Below are positions 27,322 to 36,118 of a DNA stretch of 64,000 nucleotides, in pieces. The position numbers and the translations under genes are program-made. Where the stretch lies: positions 1-64,000 of the forward strand of contig NZ_JAARLY010000012.1 of the NCBI RefSeq assembly GCF_011759385.1, given 5' to 3'. The notes below the pieces were generated by a model. It was not told the origin of the DNA. It was given only the letters and a program-made list of their open reading frames with translations, and ran no database searches. The stretch's first letter is position 1. Each line of letters begins with the position of its first letter. This stretch comes from Oleiagrimonas sp. C23AA. Lineage in GTDB: Bacteria; Pseudomonadota; Gammaproteobacteria; Xanthomonadales; Rhodanobacteraceae.

Positions 27322-29973
27322 TCAGCCTTGCAGCGCGCGATCGATGATCTCGCCCAGGTTGGGTGAGTGACCACCCTTGGCCGACAGTTCGGCCAGCGCC
27401 TGATGGGCATGTTCGCGACGGCCCGGCTCGAGCTGACGCCAGCCGTTGAAGGCCGTGGCCAGGCGCGCGGCGACCTGCGGGTTGAGCGCATCCAGTTCGG
27501 CCAGCTGGGCGGTGAGGAAGCGATAGCCTTCGCCATCAGCGCGATGGAAGCCGGTCGGGTTCATGCGCGCAAAGCTGCCCAGCAGCGAATTGACGCGGTT
27601 GGGGTTACGCAGCGTGAAGGCGGCATCGCCCATCAAGCCCTGCACACGGGCGAGCGCGTCCTCGCCGGGCACCGCGGCCTGACTGGCAAACCACTTGTCC
27701 ATGGCCAGCGGCTGGCCGTCGAAACGCTGGCGGAAGTCGGCGGCGGCCTCGTCCCCGGCGGTACCGCCCAGACGCAGCAGGCAGCGCAGCGCCGCCAGGC
27801 GGTCGCTCATGTCGCTCGCTTGTGCGTATTGATCCCTGGCCAGGGTGCAGGCGACCTCGGCATCGGCCAGGCACAGCAGCTCCAGCACGCGCCGCTTCAG
27901 GCGGCGGCGCGCCTGCGCCGGGCCGGAAAGGTCCACGCCACGTTGCGCGTGCAGCATGTCGTAGCGCGCTTTCAGCGCCTTGGCGCCCATGGTATCGGCC
28001 AGTGCCTGCTGCATGCGTCGGCGTGCGTCGTGTACCGCCTGCGGATCGTAGGCATCGACACGCTCGCTGAGTTCGGTTTCGCCTGGCGGCGTCAGCAGTT
28101 CGGCCAGCAGCGCCGGATCCAGGTCGGTGTCGTCAAACAGTGCGCCCAGCGCCTCGGTCCAGGTGGCCAGCGCGCTGTCGTCGTCGCCGTCATGCAGACC
28201 ATCGAAGGCACGCGAGGCCAGTTGCTGGCCGGCTTCCCAGCGGTTGTAGCCGTCAATGTCGTGACGCAGCAGCACGGCCAGCTGTTCCGGCGCGTAGTCG
28301 CACTCGAGAATGGCCGGCGCGGAAAAACCGCGCAGCAGCGATGGAATCGGCGCGGTGTCGATGTCCTCGAACACGAACGTCTGCTCGGCGCCATCGACCT
28401 CCAGCACGCGCTCAGGTGCGCCGGCTTCGGCCTCGCCGGGCATGCGCAGATCGAGCATGCGGCCATCGGCGGCAAACAACGCAGTTTTCACCGGCATCGG
28501 TACTGGTTGCTTGTCGCTTTGGCCCGGCGTGGCCGGGGTGTGCTGGCGCAGGGTCAGCGTGTACTGACGCGCCTGGGCATCATAGCGGCCTTCGGCCTGC
28601 AGACGTGGCGTACCGGCCTGACCGTACCAGGCCAGGTACTTGGAAAGATCCAGACCGTTGGCATCGCCCAGCGCGGCGAGGAAATCCTCGATGGTGGCCG
28701 CCTTGCCGTCGTTGCGCTCGAAGTAAAGGTCGGTGCCCTTGCGAAAACCGGCCTCGCCCAGGCGTCCTGCCAGCATGCGCACCAGTTCGGCGCCCTTCTC
28801 GTAGACGGTGGCGGTGTAGAAGTTGTTGATCTCGCGATAGGCGGCCGGGCGCACCGGATGCGCGAACGGGCCGGCATCTTCCGGGAACTGGCGCCGGCGC
28901 AGTGTGCCGACATCCTCGATGCGCTTGATGGCTTGTGAGTTCATGTCCGCCGAGAAGCTCTGCTCGCGGAACACGGTGAACCCTTCCTTCAGGCTGAGCT
29001 GGAACCAGTCGCGGCAGGTCACGCGGTTGCCGGACCAGTTATGGAAGTACTCATGCGCGACCACCGCCTCGACGCCGCGGTATTCCTCGTCGGTGGAGGT
29101 TTGCGGATCGGCCAGCAGGTACTTGGCGTTGAAGATGTTGAGGCCCTTGTTCTCCATCGCGCCCATGTTGAAATCATGGGTGGCGACGACGTGGAACACG
29201 TCCAGGTCGTAGTTGCGACCGTAGGTGGCCTCGTCCCACTTCATCGAGCGCACCAGCGCGTCCATGGCGTAGTCGCATTGGCCAATGGCGTCGGCCTCGG
29301 CCCACAGGTTCAGCGTGACCGCGCGACCCTCGGCGGTGGTGTAGTCCTGGCTGATCTTCTCCAGGTGGCCGGCCACCAGTGCGAACAGGTACGCCGGTTT
29401 GGGGTGCGGATCGACGAAGCGCGCCCAGTGGCGGCCGTCGTCCAGCGTGCCTTCGCCATCGGGATTGCCGCCAGCCAGCAGCACCGGAAAGCGCTGGGCA
29501 TCGGCGCGCAGCGTCACCGTGTAGCGGGCCAGCACGTCGGGGCGATCCTGGAAATAGGTGATGCGGCGGAAGCCTTCGGCCTCGCACTGGGTCAGCAGGA
29601 ACCCGGACTCGGCGCTGCCGGAAAGGTACAGGCCCTCCAGCGCGGTGTTCTTGGCCGGCTCGATGGCGACCTGGGTTTCCAGCACGCTGCCGTCACGCAC
29701 ACCCTTGACGGTAAGGCGGTCGGCGTCGACGTGGTATTCCTCCGGCCCCAGTTCACGCTCGTCCAGTCGGATCGACAGCAGCTGCATGTGCTCGCCATTG
29801 AGCACCAGCGGCGTGCCGGGCGCGGCCGAACCGCGCAGCGTCAGGCGTGCATCGACCACGGTGCGCGCCACGTCCAGGTCGAAACTCAAGTCCACCGACT
29901 CGATGCGCCAGGCCGGCGCCTGATAGTCGGTCAAACGGATGGTGGGATTGCTTTGTGCGTCGCGCATGTTCAT
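27322..29973 (-). CDS. pepN: Aminopeptidase N (M1 family)
   Basis: 883 aa, as in E. coli PepN. The exopeptidase signature GAMENKGLNIF and the zinc site HEYFHNWSGNRVT (HExxH) followed about 18 residues later by the Glu in LKEGFTVFREQSFS are intact. The N-terminal beta domain begins with RLTDYQAPAWRIESVDLSFD and the C-terminal helical domain ends near SLLGSFARMNPTGFHRADG. It removes N-terminal residues from peptides in the cytoplasm; no signal peptide is present. The start is ATG 29973 (MNMRDAQ) or ATG 29967. It is divergent from the aldose epimerase gene, 68 bases away. Confidence 0.96.
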   Translation of the reverse strand: MNMRDAQSNPTIRLTDYQAPAWRIESVDLSFDLDVARTVVDARLTLRGSAAPGTPLVLNGEHMQLLSIRLDERELGPEEYHVDADRLTVKGVRDGSVLETQVAIEPAKNTALEGLYLSGSAESGFLLTQCEAEGFRRITYFQDRPDVLARYTVTLRADAQRFPVLLAGGNPDGEGTLDDGRHWARFVDPHPKPAYLFALVAGHLEKISQDYTTAEGRAVTLNLWAEADAIGQCDYAMDALVRSMKWDEATYGRNYDLDVFHVVATHDFNMGAMENKGLNIFNAKYLLADPQTSTDEEYRGVEAVVAHEYFHNWSGNRVTCRDWFQLSLKEGFTVFREQSFSADMNSQAIKRIEDVGTLRRRQFPEDAGPFAHPVRPAAYREINNFYTATVYEKGAELVRMLAGRLGEAGFRKGTDLYFERNDGKAATIEDFLAALGDANGLDLSKYLAWYGQAGTPRLQAEGRYDAQARQYTLTLRQHTPATPGQSDKQPVPMPVKTALFAADGRMLDLRMPGEAEAGAPERVLEVDGAEQTFVFEDIDTAPIPSLLRGFSAPAILECDYAPEQLAVLLRHDIDGYNRWEAGQQLASRAFDGLHDGDDDSALATWTEALGALFDDTDLDPALLAELLTPPGETELSERVDAYDPQAVHDARRRMQQALADTMGAKALKARYDMLHAQRGVDLSGPAQARRRLKRRVLELLCLADAEVACTLARDQYAQASDMSDRLAALRCLLRLGGTAGDEAAADFRQRFDGQPLAMDKWFASQAAVPGEDALARVQGLMGDAAFTLRNPNRVNSLLGSFARMNPTGFHRADGEGYRFLTAQLAELDALNPQVAARLATAFNGWRQLEPGRREHAHQALAELSAKGGHSPNLGEIIDRALQG

Positions 29974-30041
29974 GAAACGAACGGCTTGTAGGCGGAAACG
30001 TACAGGCTACCATGCGTGTTTCCCCCACTTAGGAACGGCGC

Positions 30042-31046
30042 ATGAGCGGCTATCAGATCGACGAGCTGGCCTTCGACGGACACGCGGCGTTACGCCTGCG
30101 CGCGCCGGACGGCACGCAGGTGATGTTGGCGCGACGCGGGGCGACGGTGCTGAGTATCCGCGTGCCCGGCGAGCAGGGCATGCACGAGTTGGCCGACAGC
30201 TACGTGGACGGCACCGATTTCGACTCCCTGAAAGGCTCGCGCTTCGCCATCATGGCGCCGTTCGCCAACCGCATCGACAAGGCGCGCTATCGCTTCGGCG
30301 GCAAGACCTACGACATGCAGCCGGGCGTGGATGAGGACAAGCGCGCGATCCGCCACGGCTTCGTGCGTGATGCGCTGTTCGAGCTTGAGTCGACCCAGGC
30401 CGATGCCGAGCAGGCCAAGGTGGTGCTGCGTTTCGATGGCATCCGCCCCGGTGCGTTCGACGGCTATCCGTTCGCCATCGATCTGCGTGTCAGCTTCACG
30501 CTGCGCGAAGGGGCGCTGTCTTTATCGGTGGACATGCACAACACCGGCGAAGAGTCGGCGCCGTGTTTCTTCGGCTGGCATCCGTACCTGCGCCCGGGCA
30601 GCACGCCGGTCGACAGCTGGGTGCTGACCGTGCCGGCCGAAAAAGGCGTGCGCACCGACGAGGCCTTGCTGCCATTGCCGGGCGAAGCGGCCTACGTGGC
30701 GCTGGACGACTGGCCCGAGCGCGATTACCGCCGAGGCGATGTCATTGGTGAGCGCCATATTGATGCCGGCTATGTCGGTCTGGTCTCCGATGCCGAAGGT
30801 TGCGTGCGCTCCCAACTGACCGATCCGGCCAGCGGCCGCACCATCACCATGTGGCAACACAGCGGCGTGGCGCTGATGTTCACCGGCGATACGCTGTCGC
30901 GTGATCCGCGCACCTCGGTGGCGATGGAGCCGATGCAGTCGATGACCAACGCCTTCAACCGCGAGGACTGCGTTGACGAGATCACCCTGGCCGCCGGCGC
31001 GCGTCACGTCTATCACTGCGGTCTGGCCTGGAGTGGCGGCCAGTGA
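30042..31046 (+). CDS. Aldose 1-epimerase family protein
   Basis: 334 aa. GalM-like beta-sandwich enzyme: GSRFAIMAPFANRI near residue 68, the conserved His in RHGFVRD, the second His in FFGWHPYL and the catalytic Glu region AMEPMQSMTNAF. AGGAA precedes the ATG. It should interconvert alpha and beta anomers of a hexose; galactose genes are not nearby, so the physiological sugar is open. The stop codon overlaps the GTG start of the next gene (GTGA), pointing to coupled translation. Confidence 0.88.
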   Translation: MSGYQIDELAFDGHAALRLRAPDGTQVMLARRGATVLSIRVPGEQGMHELADSYVDGTDFDSLKGSRFAIMAPFANRIDKARYRFGGKTYDMQPGVDEDKRAIRHGFVRDALFELESTQADAEQAKVVLRFDGIRPGAFDGYPFAIDLRVSFTLREGALSLSVDMHNTGEESAPCFFGWHPYLRPGSTPVDSWVLTVPAEKGVRTDEALLPLPGEAAYVALDDWPERDYRRGDVIGERHIDAGYVGLVSDAEGCVRSQLTDPASGRTITMWQHSGVALMFTGDTLSRDPRTSVAMEPMQSMTNAFNREDCVDEITLAAGARHVYHCGLAWSGGQ

Positions 31047-32002
31047 GTGACGGTTGGGACTATCTGCCGAATATCGCCGCGGTGCGCGATGCCGCGGCAC
31101 GTATCGCCGGCCACGCTCGCGTCACGCCGGTGCTCAGCGATGCCGCGCTGGACTTGGCCTGCGACGCGTGCGTGTTCTTCAAGGCCGAACATCTGCAGCG
31201 TGGCGGCGCCTTCAAGTTTCGTGGCGCCTGCAACGCGGTGTGGTCGCTGGATGATCAGCAAGCTGCGCGCGGCGTGGTCACGCATTCATCCGGCAATCAC
31301 GGCACCGCACTGGCGCTGGCGGCAGCCACGCGCGGCGTGCAGGCACACGTGGTGGTGCCCGATGGCGCGGTGAAGGCCAAGCTGGCCGCCATTGCCGGCG
31401 CCGGCGCGGTATTGCACCGCTGCGCGGCGACGCAGGCCTCGCGCGAGCAGGCCGCGGCCAATGTGGTAGCGGCGACCGGTGGCAGCCTGGTGCATCCGTA
31501 CGCCGACGCGCGAGTCATTGCCGGGCAGGGCACGGCGGCGCTGGAACTGCTGCAACAGGTGCCGGATCTGGAGGTGTTGCTGACGCCGATGGGCGGCGGT
31601 GGTTTGATCGCCGGTACCGCCATGGTTGCCGCGGCGCTGCACCCGGGGCTCAAGGTCATGGCCGCTGAGCCGGAAGGTGCCGCCGATGCCATCGCCTCGC
31701 TGGCCGCCGGTCATCGCGTCACCGATATCGTGCCCGACACGCTTTGCGATGGGCTGCGCGCCACGCTGGGCGAGGTCAACCTCAAGGCACTGCAGAGCCA
31801 TGGTGTCACCGTGCTGCCGGTCAGCGACGAGGAAACCATCGCCGCCATGCGCCGGATTTGGCGGGTACTGAAGCAAACCGTGGAGCCCTCCAGCGCCACC
31901 GTGCTGGCCGCGTTGTTGCGCCATCACGAGCATTTTGCCGGCAAGCGCGTCGGTGTGATTCTGACCGGTGGCAACGTCGATCTGGAGGCATTGCCGTGGT
32001 AA
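31043..32002 (+). CDS. PLP-dependent threonine/serine dehydratase or serine racemase-like enzyme
   Basis: 319 aa with a GTG start. Fold-type II PLP enzyme: the Schiff-base Lys is in GGAFKFRGACNA, the substrate loop is SSGNHGTALALAAA, the phosphate-binding loop is GGGGLIAG and the PLP-ring contact is LTGGNVD near the end. It lacks the C-terminal ACT-like regulatory domain of biosynthetic IlvA (the full-length ilvA is at 45180), so it is of the short catabolic or racemase type. Whether it deaminates threonine/serine or racemises serine cannot be decided from sequence. It overlaps the genes on both sides. Confidence 0.82.
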   Translation: MSDGWDYLPNIAAVRDAAARIAGHARVTPVLSDAALDLACDACVFFKAEHLQRGGAFKFRGACNAVWSLDDQQAARGVVTHSSGNHGTALALAAATRGVQAHVVVPDGAVKAKLAAIAGAGAVLHRCAATQASREQAAANVVAATGGSLVHPYADARVIAGQGTAALELLQQVPDLEVLLTPMGGGGLIAGTAMVAAALHPGLKVMAAEPEGAADAIASLAAGHRVTDIVPDTLCDGLRATLGEVNLKALQSHGVTVLPVSDEETIAAMRRIWRVLKQTVEPSSATVLAALLRHHEHFAGKRVGVILTGGNVDLEALPW

Positions 32003-32568
32003 CCGGCGCCGACTGTGCCTGGCCGCTGCATCGGGCCATCGAGCGCGACTATCACGATGCCGAATGGGGCGTGCCCGAACACGACGATCGCGCGCTGTTT
32101 GAGCTGCTTTGCCTGGAAGGCCAGCAGGCCGGGCTGTCCTGGTACACGGTGTTGTCCAAACGCGCTCGTTATCGCGAGGTGTTCCACGGCTTTCGTATCG
32201 ACGCGGTGGCGGCGATGGAAGATGCCGATGTCGAGGCCGCGCTGAGCGATGCCGGGCTGATTCGCCATCGCGCCAAGCTGTTTGCCATTCGCGACAACGC
32301 GCGCGCCGCGCAGGCGCTGATCGCCCGCCATGGCTCGCTGGACGCCTTTGTCTGGAGCTTTGTCGACGGCGCGCCACGGCAGAACCGTTTCCGTCAGGCC
32401 TCGCAGATTCCGGCGCAGACCGACGCCTCGCGCGCGCTCAGCCGGGCATTGAAGCGCGAGGGTTTCCGCTTCGTCGGCCCGACCACCTGCTATGCGTTCA
32501 TGCAGGCGGCCGGTCTGGTCAATGATCATCTGGCCGGCTGTCCGCGCCAGGCATCGCTGGGCGGCTGA
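31996..32568 (+). CDS. tag: DNA-3-methyladenine glycosylase I
   Basis: 190 aa. The GTG at 31996 is chosen because GGAGG lies at 31983-31987, 8 bases upstream; it overlaps the end of the previous gene by 7 bases. Tag hallmarks: CAWPLHRAIERDYHDAEWG at the start and VNDHLAGCPR at the end, which supply the Cys/His zinc ligands, plus the pocket residues in GLSWYTVLSKR and FRFVGPTTCYAFMQA. It excises 3-methyladenine from alkylated DNA in base excision repair. Position in the operon with metabolic genes has no obvious meaning. Confidence 0.95.
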   Translation: MVTGADCAWPLHRAIERDYHDAEWGVPEHDDRALFELLCLEGQQAGLSWYTVLSKRARYREVFHGFRIDAVAAMEDADVEAALSDAGLIRHRAKLFAIRDNARAAQALIARHGSLDAFVWSFVDGAPRQNRFRQASQIPAQTDASRALSRALKREGFRFVGPTTCYAFMQAAGLVNDHLAGCPRQASLGG

Positions 32569-32636
32569 CGCTTCACCCGTCGCTCACGCGAATCGGGTTG
32601 CCATGGTGCGAGGTTTTTCGCGCAAGGATCGTCGCC

Positions 32637-33530
32637 ATGGCGCGCATTCGCATCGGTATCTCTGGCTGGCGTTACCAGCCCTGGCGAGGGGTGTTCTACC
32701 CCGATGACCTGCCGCAACGGCGCGAGCTGGCATACGCCTCGCGCCAGTTCGCCTGCATCGAACTCAACGGCTCGTTCTACTCGCTGCAGACGCCGGATCG
32801 CTATCGTGACTGGTATCGGTCCACGCCGTCGGGCTTTGTGTTTGCGGTGAAGGGGCCGCGCTACATCACGCACATCCGCCGTTTGCGCGAGGTGCGCACG
32901 GCGCTGGCCAATTTCTTCGCTTCTGGCGTGCTGGCGCTGGAAGAAAAACTCGGGCCGATGCTCTGGCAGCTGCCGCCCAGCTTGCGTTATGACGAAGACT
33001 TGCTGGAAGCCTTCCTCAAGCTGCTGCCCAAGGACACCGATGCGGCCGGTGCGCTGGCCGCCGGGCACGATGATCACCTGAAAACCCGCGGCCTGCTGCA
33101 CAGCCGGCAGCGCCATCGTCTGCGTCATGCCCTGGAAGTGCGCCACGACTCGTTCTGCGATGCACGGCTGATACGCCAACTGCGCCGACACGGCGTGGCG
33201 CTGGTGGTGGCCGACAGCGACGGGCGCTGGCCGGTGATGCATGATGTCACCGCCGGATTCATGTACCTGCGCCTGCACGGGCAGGGCGAGCTGTACGCCG
33301 GCGGCTACGATGATCAGGCGCTGGATGCCTGGGCCAAGCGCCTGCGTGCCTGGCACCGAGCCGGCCAGCCGCAGGATGCGCAGCTCATATCCGATGCCGC
33401 GCCACCTGCGCGTCAGGCACGCGACATCTACCTGTTCTTCGACAACGACCAGAAAGTGCGCGCGCCGCATGACGCGCGGGCGTTGATGCAGCGGCTCCAT
33501 CTTGCCTGGGGCGAGGCGCGGGAGACTTAA
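32637..33530 (+). CDS. DUF72 family protein (YecE-like)
   Basis: 297 aa from ATG 32637 (AAGGA at 32623-32627). The opening RIRIGISGWRYQPWRGVFYP and ELNGSFYSLQTPDRYRDWY are the DUF72/YecE signature, as is FVFAVKGPRYITHIRRL. The predicted fold is a TIM barrel; no biochemical role is established. It ends in a 4-base convergent overlap with the trehalase stop. Confidence 0.9.
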   Translation: MARIRIGISGWRYQPWRGVFYPDDLPQRRELAYASRQFACIELNGSFYSLQTPDRYRDWYRSTPSGFVFAVKGPRYITHIRRLREVRTALANFFASGVLALEEKLGPMLWQLPPSLRYDEDLLEAFLKLLPKDTDAAGALAAGHDDHLKTRGLLHSRQRHRLRHALEVRHDSFCDARLIRQLRRHGVALVVADSDGRWPVMHDVTAGFMYLRLHGQGELYAGGYDDQALDAWAKRLRAWHRAGQPQDAQLISDAAPPARQARDIYLFFDNDQKVRAPHDARALMQRLHLAWGEARET

Positions 33531-35137
33531 CTGCGCGGGCGCACGCGTCCGGCGCGGCAGCCGTGGGCGTGATGGCGCGGGTCTTCGTGCAGCAGGCGGC
33601 GGGTGACGCCGTTGGTCCAGCCAAAGCCATCCTGCAGGGGGTATTCACCGCCGCCGCCCATGGACTGGCCGGAAATCTCGTGCAGCACGTATTTCTCCAC
33701 CAGTTTGGCTTTGTGCTCATAGACGGCGCCGACGGTGTGCAGCCAGCGATGGGCGATGCTGTCGGCCAGGCGCATTTCTCCGTAGCGGCGCAGACCCATG
33801 ACCGCCATCCATTGCAGCGGTGCCCAGCCATTGGGGCGATCCCACTGTTCGTGGCTGTCATATTCGGTGGTACCCAGGCCACCCTCCTGCAACAGGCGCT
33901 GGCGCAGCGTCTGCGCACTGGCATCGGCTTGAGCCTGCGTGGCCAGCCCGGTGAACAGCGGCACCGCGGCGGCTGCGGTCAGGCATTGGCGGCATTGCTC
34001 GCGTTCGATGTCCAAGTCGAAAAAGGCGCCTTCGCGGGCATCCCACATGTGCTGCGATATGGCCTTGCGGCGGGACTCGGCGTGGCGGTCGAAGGTTTCG
34101 GCGGTGGCCAGGTCGCCGCTGCGACGCGCCAGGTGCGCGATGGTGTGTTCCAGCGTGAACATGAAGGCATTCAGATCGACGGGCGCCAGCGACGTGGTAC
34201 GGATGGTGGCCAGGTCGTCCGCGCCGTCGAGCCAGCGCGTGCTGAAGTCCCAGCCCGACGCCGCCGCCGCGCGCAGGTCGCGGTATACCTCGTCGGCGGG
34301 TCGTGAGCTGCGGGCGGCGGTGGCGACATCTTCGCGATAGGACTCTTCACGCGGTTCGGCACGCAGGTCCCAGTAACGATTGAGCAAGCTGCCATCGTCC
34401 AGCCGCACGACGTGCTCGTGGGCGTCACCGGATTTCAGGTCCTGGGCGCCGCGCATCCAGAACGCATATTCGCGTTTGAGCTGTGGCAGATGATCCAGCG
34501 CATGGCCCACGCCACGATCCTCCAGCAGCTTCACCATCAGCGCGAACACCGGCGGCTGCGAGCGGCTCAGATAGTAGGTACGCGTGCCGTTGGGCACGTG
34601 GCCGTAGGTGTCGATCAGGTAGGCGAAATTGTTGGCCATGGTGCGCAGCAGATGCGGGCGTCCGCTCTCGGCCAGGCCAAGCATGGTGAAGTATGAGTCC
34701 CAGTAGTACATCTCGTCGAAACGCCCGCCGGGCACCACGTAGTCGTAAGGCAGCGGCAGCAGTGAACTGTGGGCGGGATGCTCGTGTGGATGACGGGTAA
34801 GCACATCCCACAAGGTATCGATGTGGTCGGTAAGCGACTGGTCCGGGTCGGACTGGTAATGGCTTTCGTGTATCTGGCGGCACTCGAAATGCGCACGCAC
34901 GAAGCGGGAAAGATCAAAGCCGTGCTCGCTCTTTTCGCGGCGATAGCGCTCCAGGATGCGCGCCGGGTCGTCGCTTGGCACACAGTCGACGAAGGTCTTG
35001 CAGTCGTCGAAGATGCCGCCCATCTGCACGTCGACGAACAGCTCCTGGTAGCGCTCGGCCGGGCTGAGCGTGTCCGAGGGCGCCACGTGCGGCAGTGCCG
35101 GACCGGGCTCGGGCAAGGTGGTGGTCTTACTGTTCAT
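33527..35137 (-). CDS. treF: Trehalase, GH37, probably cytoplasmic
   Basis: 536 aa from ATG 35137. GH37 signature 1 PGGRFDEMYYWDSYF (about residues 140-155) and signature 2 QWDRPNGWAPLQW (about 435-447) are intact; the catalytic Asp and Glu regions, DFSTRW-DG and GGGGEYPLQDGFGWTNG, are also present. There is no signal peptide, unlike periplasmic TreA, so TreF-like cytoplasmic hydrolysis of trehalose to two glucoses is inferred. The start overlaps the end of the upstream SDR gene by 11 bases and has no clear ribosome site, suggesting translational coupling. Confidence 0.92.
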   Translation of the reverse strand: MNSKTTTLPEPGPALPHVAPSDTLSPAERYQELFVDVQMGGIFDDCKTFVDCVPSDDPARILERYRREKSEHGFDLSRFVRAHFECRQIHESHYQSDPDQSLTDHIDTLWDVLTRHPHEHPAHSSLLPLPYDYVVPGGRFDEMYYWDSYFTMLGLAESGRPHLLRTMANNFAYLIDTYGHVPNGTRTYYLSRSQPPVFALMVKLLEDRGVGHALDHLPQLKREYAFWMRGAQDLKSGDAHEHVVRLDDGSLLNRYWDLRAEPREESYREDVATAARSSRPADEVYRDLRAAAASGWDFSTRWLDGADDLATIRTTSLAPVDLNAFMFTLEHTIAHLARRSGDLATAETFDRHAESRRKAISQHMWDAREGAFFDLDIEREQCRQCLTAAAAVPLFTGLATQAQADASAQTLRQRLLQEGGLGTTEYDSHEQWDRPNGWAPLQWMAVMGLRRYGEMRLADSIAHRWLHTVGAVYEHKAKLVEKYVLHEISGQSMGGGGEYPLQDGFGWTNGVTRRLLHEDPRHHAHGCRAGRVRPRS

Positions 35138-35894
35138 GGTAGTTCCACAGCAGGCCCCCATCGACGAACAGCGTGGTGCCGGTGACATAGGCGGCCTCGT
35201 CGGAGGCTAGGAACACCGCCGCGGCGGCGACATCGGAAGGCTCGCCCAGGCGGTTCATGGGAATATTGGCCAGCAGTGTTTCTACCTTGTCCGGCTGGCT
35301 CATCAGCGAGGCATTGATGGGCGTCTTGATGGCGCCAGGCGCGATGTTGTTGACGGCAATGTTCAATGGCGCCAGCTCCACTGCCAGGTTGCGCATCAGC
35401 ATTTTCAGCCCGCCCTTGCTGGCGCAATAGCTGGCAAAGTGTGGAAACGGCAGTTCCTCATGCACCGAGCTGATATTGACGATGCGTCCGGCGCGGCCGG
35501 TGTCCTTCAGGTGCCGGGCAAAGGCCTGCGTGACGAAGAACACGCCTTTGAGGTTCACCCCCAGCACCAGCTCGTAGTCTTCCTCGGTGACGTCGAGAAA
35601 CTCCGCCCGGCGCTCGACACCGGCGTTGTTGACCAGCACGTCGATGCGTCCCATCTGGCGCACGCCTTGTTCGACCACGTCGCGGTCGGCGTCAACGCGG
35701 CCGATGTCACCGCTGACCACGCAGCCGTCGGCGCCGGCTTTATGCACCAGGTCCAGGGTTTGTTCGGCCTTGGCATTGTCCTGCCGGTCTTCGACGATGA
35801 CGTGAGCGCCTTCTTCGGCAAAGCGCACCGCCAGCGCGCGGCCGATACCCTGGCCGGCTCCGGTCACCATGATCACCTTGTTTTCCAGCCGCAT
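35127..35894 (-). CDS. SDR-family oxidoreductase, glucose 1-dehydrogenase-like
   Basis: 255 aa. ATG 35894 (MRLENKVIMVTGAGQGIGRA) has AGAGG 6-7 bases upstream and fits the family start; upstream ATG and GTG codons at 35909 and 35915 are less good. Classical SDR: cofactor motif TGAGQGIG, NNAG, catalytic Ser in VNISSVHE and YxxxK as YCASKGG; PGAIKTPINA follows. Close in style to bacterial glucose 1-dehydrogenases. Since the next gene is trehalase, glucose from trehalose could be oxidised to gluconolactone, but substrate and cofactor are inferred. Confidence 0.83.
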   Translation of the reverse strand: MRLENKVIMVTGAGQGIGRALAVRFAEEGAHVIVEDRQDNAKAEQTLDLVHKAGADGCVVSGDIGRVDADRDVVEQGVRQMGRIDVLVNNAGVERRAEFLDVTEEDYELVLGVNLKGVFFVTQAFARHLKDTGRAGRIVNISSVHEELPFPHFASYCASKGGLKMLMRNLAVELAPLNIAVNNIAPGAIKTPINASLMSQPDKVETLLANIPMNRLGEPSDVAAAAVFLASDEAAYVTGTTLFVDGGLLWNYHEQ

Positions 35895-36023
35895 GTCGCG
35901 CCTCTGCATGTTCACCGGCTGGGGACGCCGGTTTTGGGATGATGGTGCGCGCGCGAAAGTGGTCGGAATGTGTGTAATGCACGCGCGCCGACAGGGGCGT
36001 CAGCGTCGGGTCATGAAGGTGCC

Positions 36024-36051
36024 CGCATCCGGCCATAAATGGCCGGGTGCG
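36024..36051. repeat. Near-perfect 12-bp inverted repeat in a divergent intergenic gap
   Basis: CGCATCCGGCCA (36024-36035) and TGGCCGGGTGCG (36040-36051) pair with one mismatch (a G-U pair in one RNA strand), loop TAAA. It lies between the SDR and acyltransferase genes and could be an operator or an RNA hairpin. Confidence 0.5.
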
Positions 36052-36118
36052 CTCGGGCATACTCGGAGTTCGTGCTTGCTTTTGCGTCCCAAGTGGCCCG
36101 TTTTCAAGGAAGGTGGTG

